Positions 9,961 to 17,231 of a stretch of 27,698 bases of DNA are shown here, one piece after another. Both the position numbers and the translations under genes were made by a program. The DNA is taken from assembly GCA_003427395.1 (NCBI GenBank), contig BFEA01000139.1, positions 2,948,735 to 2,976,432 on the forward strand, in the 5' to 3' direction. The notes below the pieces were generated by a model. The model had not been told where the DNA came from and did no database searches. It worked only from the letters and a program-made list of their open reading frames with translations. Each line of letters begins with the position of its first letter. Within the stretch, counting starts at the first letter, position 1. The stretch comes from Chara braunii. Taxonomy: Eukaryota; Streptophyta; Charophyceae; Charales; Characeae.

Positions 9961-10303
9961 CGAAGTGTTCCCGTATCTATCACCTGAAACTTTTCGGTAT
10001 CGAGAATCGATGATCCGTCATGCAAGCAATGGCGGTCACGAGATTGATAGGACTGTCGAACACAGAGGAAAGGTGAAAAAAAGACAATACAATGTTCATT
10101 TTCTGTATCACCCGTTATATGATTTTTACTACATTTGTAAGAAAGACTTGTTGCAGAGTGCCCCGTGAGTCATCAAAGCATACGAACGACTGATTGTCTC
10201 TGAACAGCAACCAAAATTTACCGCTCCCCTCGCTCCTACTGAACATACCCGATCACTCTTTGCGATCTACGCCTATGATGCATTGTGCAGGGACTCTGAG
10301 TGA
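9961..10303 (+). pseudogene. pol (CHD): C-terminal chromodomain of the integrase, degenerate
   Basis: In a frame shifted from the preceding integrase tail, the section at about 10040-10192 reads HEIDRTVEHRGKVKKRQYNV followed by a Phe/Tyr-rich strand, a Leu-containing turn, and VIKAYERL. The order basic linker, QYxVxF strand, and closing helix fits the chromodomain that guides chromovirus integration to chromatin (family knowledge). The Trp-rich core of the classical domain is poor here, and a TGA at 10166-10168 cuts the closing helix off. The frame then runs to TGA near 10301. Confidence 0.72.
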
Positions 10304-10331
10304 GTTACTCGCTCGAAGGGGCCTCGCTCTT

Positions 10332-10344
10332 GAGGGGGGGGTAG
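10332..10344 (+). other. Polypurine tract
   Basis: GAGGGGGGGG followed by TAG lies directly against the start of the 3' LTR. The position and composition are those of the tract that primes plus-strand DNA synthesis in LTR elements. Confidence 0.88.
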
Positions 10345-11697
10345 TGTAATGACCCGCCAAAACACAGACTGAGAACACTGCTGATTTATGAGTTCTAGTG
10401 CTGGAATGGATGCCTTGCTGAGATTCCCGCATTCTGCTGAGTTTTCTAAGTTTGTGTATGTGCGTGCTTAAGGGTCTGTGTGCCTGTCTGAGCGCTTGTC
10501 GGGCTGAGTGTGTGTGACCTGCAAGGGTACTTGCTTGCTTGGGAGGCCCGTAGGGCCGATGCTTACCTGTGGCAGTGACATTGAGGGTTGCAGCGGGGGG
10601 GAAACACTCACATGGCGGGGAAAGAGGCCCGCGACAGCAGAAAAACACTCGAGTAGCAGGTAGGCCGGTACCACACCAAGTAGAAGTAGATGTGCCAGGT
10701 ACTCGAGGCCGAGCAGAAGAAGACAAAAGTTGGCATTTTTAGAGGCCAAGTAGTTGTAGGCTAGGTGTAGGCGGGTACCAGTCCAACCAGTCTGAATCTA
10801 GGGCCTGTATGGGCAATATCAGAGTCTGCAATGATGTTTCCCTCCGAAAGGGAGGAGGTACCGGTTGGCCTAGGAAGTCACCGCCCAAGAGGCAAGTAGG
10901 CCGCTATATCTCCAGGAGGAGCAAAGTGCTTTTCATTCTTTGGTGTGCATGTTTGGCGACACTCTGCTGGGAGCGTTGGCTGGAGGAGCGCTGGGCACTT
11001 CAGCTCTGCTAGGAGGAAGGAGACCGGGAGCTCCCACCTCGGCTATGGTGGAGCTGTACTGGTAGGAGGAGGAGGGAGAAGAGGACTGAGGAGGACAGTT
11101 GTGAGGTACCTACCTGGCTACGGTCGGCACCATCATCTGGAAGGCCCCACTTGGGGCTGCACCGCACCAAGAAGGCTTCAAGGCAGAGTCAGGCATGGCG
11201 GCCTGAGAAGCAGCGGGCATAGCTGCTTTGTGTAGTCCTTTGCACAGCAGGGCCAGGCCCTTAGTAGTCCGCCATAGCCTTGGCCTACATGAAGAGGAGG
11301 AAGAAGAGTGTCATGGCTATGGTGNTTGCACAGCAGGGCCAGGCCCTTAGTAGTCCGCCATAGCCTTGGCCTACATGAAGAGGAGGAAGAAGAGTGTCAT
11401 GGCTATGGTGGACCTCATGTCGTGCCTGAAGTAAAAGAGGGATTCGGACGTTGACTCTGGTTCAGCTGTTCAACATTATTATTGTTGTTTGTTGTTAGAA
11501 TAAGAGGGGACGAGAAAAAGGAGGAAGAGAGAGGTTGGCAAGAAGGAGGGTATGATCATTGGTCTATGATGGTGTGCGTCTTCTTCTTCTTCTTCTTTCC
11601 CTCTCTCTCCTCTCAAGTTCATTCATTTCTTTTTGCAATTGGACGGCATTGTTCTTTCTGATGAATGTGTACTTCGAAACTGGCCTGGATCGTAACA
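10345..11697 (+). repeat. 3' LTR of the chromovirus
   Basis: The repeat begins TGTAATGACCCGC and ends CGTAACA, matching 2085-3424. It is 1353 bp as written, but 86 bp of this is an apparent assembly scar (11240-11410). Relative to the 5' LTR it has a longer segment around 10541-10625, lacks part of the region after 10862, and has one rather than three copies of the 25-bp terminal unit. Multiple indels and substitutions indicate independent decay since insertion. Confidence 0.92.
11240..11410. other. Exact 85-bp duplication around a single N (assembly join)
   Basis: The 85 bases at 11240-11324 are repeated exactly at 11326-11410, with one N at 11325 between them. The 5' LTR has this segment only once (about 2990-3072). 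The pattern is that of two contig ends that overlap but were joined with a placeholder base. Confidence 0.9.
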
Positions 11698-11899
11698 CAC
11701 CCCACAGGTTTTCCTTCACCTTTTTGGAGTGTAACCTTCTCTGTGCATTCATCACTTCTACTATTTAAAAAAAAAAAAAACCTTGTCTGTGCATGCCTCC
11801 AGTCATGGTCGATCAACACCCTCCACAGTTTCAGCTTTTTTCTTCAATTCCTTGGTGTGTGATTTTCTCTCTGCACTCTGACAGGAGTGATCGATCACC
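11698..11899. other. Gap between chromovirus and LINE tail, with 14-A run
   Basis: No gene is present. Two or three diverged copies of a T-rich block containing CCACAG...TTTT and CCTTNTCTGTGCAT words follow each other. A run of 14 A lies at 11767-11780 after CTATTT. It could be the tail of a very short retroposed fragment. Confidence 0.45.
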
Positions 11900-12049
11900 A
11901 CCGCGGGCGTGACCTCCGAGTGACACGTGGGCCATTCCCCTGCGGTCCACAATGGCGGAACTTGTAGTAGTGCAAGCCAATCCAGCGGTATTGAGCAGCC
12001 AGGACACACAGTCAGCATGGTCGCTAAAACAGTAGGAGCTCAAGTCACG

Positions 12050-12956
12050 GCCAAACCGGGCCTCCTCAGGAAGATCAGGGTGGTGGAAGACGACGGGAAT
12101 GCAAGTCGAGGACCTGGAATTCGATCCAGCAGAGAGGTCGTGGAAACCAAGGGCGGAAAGGACTGGGACACAAAGACGAACCAATGTCATGGACTATTCC
12201 ACAGACACGGAGCGGTCAGCACAGGCGACATCCTGGCACAGAGGTGGGAGACACACATCCCGGGCAGCCTGGGAGGCAAGATGGAGATAGATTGGCATGT
12301 CCCCATTGCCATCAGAAACAACCGGATAAGGAGTATGCAGTGGCTCATCTACTATCACGCCTTCCCAGTCAACAAATGGCTGAGCAAGAGGAGATCAGTG
12401 GCAGTTAGGCAAGACTTTGACGACATCTGTGCAATTTGTGAAGCAGGAACCCTGGAGGATCTGCCTCACTGTCTGCTGCACTGCCTGAACGCACAAGGCT
12501 ATGGGACAGACTACAAACGTTACGGACCTTTGTCGCAGACACCGCTGCCTCAAAATCTCCTCACTCGCCTAACAGGCCTTGCACAACCACGGTTCCGAGA
12601 AGCATGGCAAACTACACTTTTTCCGAAGGCTAAGTCCATTGGTGTCATGGACAATATGGAAGACAAGATGCAAAGAGACGATTGATGGTCAAAACACCTC
12701 CACACAGGAGGCATGGGAACACCTTACACAGCTCCTTCGGACAGAGTACCAAGCTGACTGGTTCCGAGCGGTCAAAAGGATCAAAGATGATCCCACAAAG
12801 AAGCAAGATATTATAGATAAATTCATCAAGGACCATCTCGGGACAGGCAAGTTGGGCAGCATAGAAGGCATCACCCCAAGACTCATGTGGAAGCTAGAGG
12901 GAAATCAGCAAGGAACTCACGCAGAGGCCTCCACCTCACTTGGGCCCACATGATCG
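12050..12956 (+). pseudogene. LINE ORF2 C-terminal region with zinc-binding (zf-RVT-like) motif
   Basis: Three frames must be combined. LLRKIRVVEDD (about 12060) and LEFDPAERSW (about 12110) match the same two landmarks in the minus-strand ORF2 tail (LLRKVRVLGS and LEFDPAEWSW). From 12278 one frame reads RNNRIRSMQWLIYYHAFPVN and then CAICEAGTLEDLPHCLLHC, the C-x2-C-x9-H-x4-C motif that follows RT in many plant LINEs. Another frame from about 12630 reads WTIWKTRCKETIDG and continues to a TGA at 12951-12953, matching LWVIWKERCSRTIEG in the other copies. The RT itself is absent, so the copy is 5'-truncated and non-functional. Confidence 0.82.
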
Positions 12957-13022
12957 CAGGGTTACAGCAATGTCATAAACACAGCATGATTAGACAGGGC
13001 TCAGAGTTAAGCAGAATAGGAA

Positions 13023-13101
13023 TAGGGTTAAGGGTTTAAGAGTACACTCAGGTCAAAGCCAGCTCAAAATAAAAAGTGAGGGGTTTAGGGTTTTAGGGGA
13101 A
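13023..13101 (+). repeat. Interstitial telomere-like words
   Basis: TAGGGTTAAGGGTTTAAG lies near 13023-13040 and GGGGTTTAGGGTTTTAGGGG near 13080-13101. They contain plant telomere-type TTTAGGG units but only one or two perfect ones. The site is within the presumed 3' UTR of the plus-strand LINE. Confidence 0.55.
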
Positions 13102-13289
13102 CTACGCCACCGACAATTACCAGGGAAGAACGGACTGCCGGTAGGAGGAGAAGAAGAGAAGGGTGAGCATCAGGCAGTGAAAGACAACGCAGCAGGACTA
13201 GGGTCACAGTTGTTTAGACAGCCTTAGAGCTGAGAGGTCCACCTGTGGAGTCCAATTTAAGCGAAACGATCGATAAGTCTTGACAAGCA

Positions 13290-13626
13290 TTCTTCTTTTT
13301 CTTTTTTCTTTTTTTTTCTTTTTTTTGCAAGACAGGACCTTATGGTCCTGGCTCCATATCCATTCTGGGGAGCATCAGTCCGGTTCCTTTTCCACCGGCT
13401 AGTCATGGTAATACAACAACATACATACACACGCTTCCTTCCATCTGGCCGAATGAACCCTGAACAGCATTGATTGCTCCATCTTCGTGGAGGATTGACT
13501 GTCAGCTTGCCTTTATACCCAACGTCCTCTCAGATAGGGTACACCCCGGCTGTCAGGTATCCTTCAAGCTCAAGACTTTGAGAGAGGCACGATCCCATCC
13601 ATACACAAATGTCTCTGGTGTTGGGG
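13290..13626 (-). mobile_element. LINE copy A: 3' UTR fragment with A-rich tail
   Basis: The body, 13327-13626, is 300 bp and aligns without gaps to 13691-13990 with about 12 differences by eye (roughly 96 percent). On the plus strand it is preceded by a T-rich run (13291-13326), which is the A-rich tail of a minus-strand element. It is only 3' UTR and carries no ORF. Positions 13627-13662 are a short non-homologous spacer before the tail of copy B. Confidence 0.85.
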
Positions 13627-13662
13627 TAGTGGCATGTAGAGGGAAGGAGGCTAGAATTCTTC

Positions 13663-14543
13663 TGTTTTTTGTTTTTTTTTTGTTGTTTTTGCAAAACAGG
13701 ACCTTGTGGTCCTGGCTCCATATCCATTCTGGGGAGCATCAGTCCGGTTCCTTTTCCACCGGCAAGTCGTGGTAATACAACAAAATACATACACACGCTT
13801 CCTTCCATCTGGCCGAATGAACCCTGAACAGCATTGATTGCTCCATCTTCGTGGAGGATTGACTGTCAGCTTGCATTTATACCCAACGTCCTCTCAGCTA
13901 GGGTACACCCCAGCTGTCGGGTATCCTTAAAGCTCAAGACTTTGAGAGACGCACGATCCCGTCCATACACAAATGTCTCTGGTGTTGGGGTCTCTCGGTG
14001 CTCTCTCTGCTCTCCCTTGCCCTTTCCCTTCCATGTGTGCCTTGTTGCTGTCTTCTTCCACTTCCCCTGGTTGCCCTGCTATACCCAAATAGTAGCCGGT
14101 ATATCTTGTGTCCGTGAAACCTCCCGACCTGTTGCCATGTCTGAGTTATGCCAGTCTTTCCACCTCAGACTGAGATCATTTAAGCCTGCGACTTTGCCTC
14201 CTGCCATCCAATGGTGCTTGAACTTCGTTAGCACCATCTGTTTTGTTTCCGGATTGTTCTGCACCCAGATTTTGACCTTCTTCCACTGGCATAGAATCTC
14301 CGCCTTGATCATCCCTTTGGTGGCCGCCCAGACCTTTTCCCGTGGATTCTGGGAACCCTCCAGCGTTCTGCTGCATCTCTCTTTCCAAATTGCCCAGAGT
14401 TTGACCTTGCATATCATTCCAAACCATATCCTTTGAGATTTGCTCAGGTTAGGGGGTAGGTTAGTCCAAAGGAGCAGTTGAAGGGGGTGTTCGGGAAGAG
14501 AAGACACGAAAAGGCTGTCCCATAGGTCAGATGCCCTCGCCCA
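13663..14543 (-). mobile_element. LINE copy B: 5'-truncated 3' end
   Basis: A T-rich run at 13663-13690 is the tail. Positions 13691-14078 are 3' UTR, and 14079-14543 encode the end of ORF2. The homology to copy C stops at about 14543, inside the codons for WARAS, and unrelated sequence (TTCTTAAGATTTT) follows. This is the 5' truncation point. Confidence 0.86.
14079..14540 (-). pseudogene. ORF2 C-terminal fragment of LINE copy B
   Basis: The minus-strand frame reads WARASDLWDSLFVSSLPEHP at its start and then RIWFGMICKVKLWAIWKERC and a Lys/Trp-rich tail, ending at a stop at 14079-14081. It matches the corresponding end of ORF2 in copy C (TNIPEQFKKAERIWFEIIRK and LWVIWKERCSRTIEG). The frame is open over about 150 codons. 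The zinc motif and everything upstream are missing through 5' truncation, so no product with function is expected. Confidence 0.85.
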
Positions 14544-14556
14544 TTCTTAAGATTTT
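14541..14556. repeat. Target-site duplication of LINE copy C, left copy
   Basis: CCATTCTTAAGATTTT here is identical to 25692-25707. It sits directly before the (ATTT)n run that forms the tail of the minus-strand LINE, as expected for target-primed reverse transcription. The 16-bp length is typical for L1-type insertions. Confidence 0.9.
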
Positions 14557-15116
14557 ATTTATTTATTTATTTATTTTATTTTGTTATTTTTTTTACAGTT
14601 CGTCAGAACCATCTGGTTCCGGCTCCTACCATTCTGGGGAGCGACAGTCCGGTTCCTATTCCCCCGGCAAGTCAATATGTAATACATTTGGATACTCACA
14701 CATGCTCCTCCCCATTATGGCTGAGAGGCCCGAGCGGGCGGCATTGATTGCTTCCCTGCGGAAGGATATACCCCCCCTCACCCCTGCATAAGTTAGCCTG
14801 CTTTTACTAATTGGTTCTTACTATTCTGGTTGGCCTCAGTCCTGCTCCTCTCAGCTATGCTGCTGTCGGTTCGGCGTGCTGTGCTGGAGAGAATTGAGAA
14901 GTTTGCAGGCTTCCTAAAGAGGTGTTTGTTGTCACTCGTCCCCTGTCCAAGCGTAGTTGGACTTTGGGCCTCTCTTTACAGTTTGCTGGTGTCCTTCCTC
15001 CTTACACCTTGGGCAATGTGGCGTTTTTCATTTCTGTAGTTTATGCACTGCTTGCATTCCTCTCCGGACCGTCGCTCCGATGCTGCAGCCATCGATCTCT
15101 CTTGTGGTCATTCTGG
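14557..15116 (-). other. 3' UTR and (AAAT)n tail of LINE copy C
   Basis: The segment at about 14600-14690 (GGTTCCGGCTCC ... CATTCTGGGGAGC ... CAGTCCGGTTCC) corresponds to the same landmarks at the 3' ends of copies A and B, but is clearly more diverged. The tail is an ATTT repeat on the plus strand, unlike the T-with-C or T-with-G tails of A and B. No ORF is supported here. Confidence 0.8.
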
Positions 15117-16375
15117 TCAGAGTATGTTTTGTCCTTCCACCGCTGTATGTTGCTGGTAACCCCTCCCTGAACTTGAGTTGTGCCATTCTTTCCAGCAGAT
15201 GAGATCTTCTCTTAGGTCCGCCACTTTACCATTTACCAGCCAGGTTCTGCTGAAGCTCAGCCTCGCCTTTCTTTGTTGGTCCTCATCCTCTGTCCATGAT
15301 TGTTTGATCTTCCGCCACCTGCATAGGATCTCCGCTTGAATCATCGTTTTGGTCTCAGTCCAAACTTTTTCACGTGCGTTGGCTACTCCTTCAATCGTCC
15401 TGCTGCATCTTTCCTTCCATATGACCCACAATGTCACCTTCCTTATGATTTCGAACCAAATCCTTTCAGCCTTCTTGAACTGTTCGGGAATGTTAGTCAG
15501 GAGGAGGAGTTGGATGGGTTGTTCAGGGAAGGGGGTCAAGAATAAGGAGTCCCATAGTGCTGAGGCTCTCGCCCAATAGTCCGTTGCCTCCTTACAGTGT
15601 ATTAGGCAGTGTATTATGTCTTCTATCGCTGTTTCCGTAAGACCGTACACTGATCGGAACTGTTGGGGTCTGAACCTTTTCGTCTGATGTGTAGCCATTG
15701 GTTCACAGGTAGTGCCGCATACGTGATTAGCCATTGAAGACTTCTGATTTTGATTGGTCTGATGGACTTAAATTTCTTCCATTGAATCTGAGTGAGTTTA
15801 TCTGCTTCCTGTCCTTGCAGAGTCCGCCATCTTTCTCTGATGATAGGGTCAGGGTCTTTGGTTTTGAGTAACAATTTGTATCCCAGTTTGACTGTATATC
15901 ATGTATTGGGATTTTGGACTTGATATTCTTGGTTTTATCAGGTGGCCATGACCACTCTGCTGGGTCAAATTCCAAGTTGTGAATCGCTGTGTCAGGTCTG
16001 AATATGGACTTTGGCCAGGAACCAAGGACTCTCACCTTTCGAAGTAGGAAGAAATCTAAGACTTCGGGCTCTACTCCACTGTTGACAATGGTCGGCATGC
16101 CAGTAGCGGACCAGGAAACCGGAAAGGAGGAGAAGGTGGCCTTAGTGGGCGAGTTTTGTTGCATGTGAGAGAATTGGAAGGCTCTGGAAGGAATCGTTTC
16201 TTGTATCAGCAGCCCCCACTCTCCTGGTTTCCAAGGTGTAGCTTCAGTCAATATGGTCTTCCATTCTTGAGGGATGAGGTTAAGGATATATTGGAGATTA
16301 GGCCCTCGTTTATGGCATCCTTTCAGTTGGGAGCTGATTTCTTGTTCTGTCTTCCATTCTTTTTTCCCTTCATTC
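15117..16375 (-). pseudogene. ORF2 C-terminal part of LINE copy C, with zinc-binding region
   Basis: Downstream of the gap on the minus strand, the frame starts at the gap edge and reads LNLIPQEWKTILTEATPWKP, VLDFFLLRKVRVLGSWPKSI and LEFDPAEWSW. A frameshift near 15880 moves to KIRSLQWLITYAALPVNQWL; a second near 15655 moves to the frame with GLTETAIEDIIHCLIHC, the distal half of the Cys/His zinc motif. It then runs through WARASALWDSLFL and LWVIWKERCSRTIEG to TGA at 15117-15119. This is the tail that follows RT in plant L1-type ORF2 and may help RNA binding (family knowledge). No RNase H domain was seen. Confidence 0.85.
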
Positions 16376-16965
16376 NNNNNNNNNNNNNNNNNNNNNNNNN
16401 NNNNNNNNNNNNNNNNNNNNNNNNNNNNNNNNNNNNNNNNNNNNNNNNNNNNNNNNNNNNNNNNNNNNNNNNNNNNNNNNNNNNNNNNNNNNNNNNNNNN
16501 NNNNNNNNNNNNNNNNNNNNNNNNNNNNNNNNNNNNNNNNNNNNNNNNNNNNNNNNNNNNNNNNNNNNNNNNNNNNNNNNNNNNNNNNNNNNNNNNNNNN
16601 NNNNNNNNNNNNNNNNNNNNNNNNNNNNNNNNNNNNNNNNNNNNNNNNNNNNNNNNNNNNNNNNNNNNNNNNNNNNNNNNNNNNNNNNNNNNNNNNNNNN
16701 NNNNNNNNNNNNNNNNNNNNNNNNNNNNNNNNNNNNNNNNNNNNNNNNNNNNNNNNNNNNNNNNNNNNNNNNNNNNNNNNNNNNNNNNNNNNNNNNNNNN
16801 NNNNNNNNNNNNNNNNNNNNNNNNNNNNNNNNNNNNNNNNNNNNNNNNNNNNNNNNNNNNNNNNNNNNNNNNNNNNNNNNNNNNNNNNNNNNNNNNNNNN
16901 NNNNNNNNNNNNNNNNNNNNNNNNNNNNNNNNNNNNNNNNNNNNNNNNNNNNNNNNNNNNNNNNN
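16376..16965. other. Assembly gap of 590 N
   Basis: All bases are N. The gap lies within ORF2 of LINE copy C. The left edge is still ORF2 coding sequence, while the right edge is non-LINE sequence, so an insertion border is hidden in the gap. Confidence 0.98.
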
Positions 16966-17231
16966 AAAACGTGGGCCTACCTTAGACTCACCACTTGACC
17001 ACTTGCCGACCTTCTAGAAGGACTAAAGCTAGGCCTCTGGACTCTACTTGGACTCCTACCTTACAGGTCTACAGTTCGAATCTCCCTACAGCCTACATCC
17101 TACGGCGACCTACTTACCACTGGCTATCGTGCAGGTCACGGGTTCAACTCCAGGGAACTGTGCAGATACTGTACACAGGTAAGCTGAGGTCAAGGGATCG
17201 ACCCCTGGGATCTGCATCGGCTACTGCCAAA
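16966..17231. repeat. Non-LINE insertion with repeated tRNA B-box-like motifs
   Basis: This 266-bp stretch interrupts ORF2 coding sequence, which stops on one side in the gap and resumes at about 17232. It contains three B-box-like motifs on the plus strand: GTTCGAATC at 17074-17082, GGTTCAACTC at 17141-17150 and GGATCGACCC at 17195-17204. No clear A box was found upstream in the visible part. A tRNA-derived SINE or tandem tRNA-like array whose other end is in the gap is plausible. Confidence 0.45.

Larger units (their letters stand above)
2085..11697 (+). mobile_element. Ty3/gypsy chromovirus-type LTR retrotransposon, complete but inactivated
   Basis: Two long direct repeats starting TGTAATGACCCGC and ending CGTAACA bound a 6.9-kb interior. 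The interior carries, in order, a Met-tRNA primer site, a leader, gag, protease, RT, RNase H, integrase, chromodomain and a polypurine tract. The order PR-RT-RH-IN plus a C-terminal chromodomain identifies a Ty3/gypsy chromovirus. Every coding section has stops or frameshifts, so the element is dead. The flanking bases (ACACT before, CACCC after) do not form a clean 5-bp duplication, although ACAC-like bases are present at both ends. The LTRs differ by several indels, which argues for an old insertion. Confidence 0.93.
11900..13280 (+). mobile_element. 5'-truncated LINE (L1-type) 3' end, plus strand
   Basis: The coding part is the C-terminal tail of a LINE ORF2, and the rest is presumed 3' UTR. 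It lies convergent with the minus-strand LINE stack that begins at about 13290. The left limit is uncertain: similarity to the ORF2 tail of the full-length LINE is first clear near 12060. The right limit is set only by the T-rich tail of the next element; no poly(A) of its own is seen. The 3' part contains TTTAGGG-like words at 13023-13040 and 13080-13101. Confidence 0.75.

Noticed and set aside
10253-10749. 157- and 93-codon minus-strand frames over the 3' LTR start
   Set aside because: Low-complexity frames antisense to the LTR; the corresponding 5' LTR frame is disrupted.
2080-11702. A 5-bp target-site duplication for the chromovirus
   Set aside because: ACACT before the 5' LTR and CACCC after the 3' LTR do not match in register; shifting by one base gives four of five, which is not convincing.
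16156-17017. Long plus-strand frames of 247-280 codons
   Set aside because: They are mostly N codons across the assembly gap.
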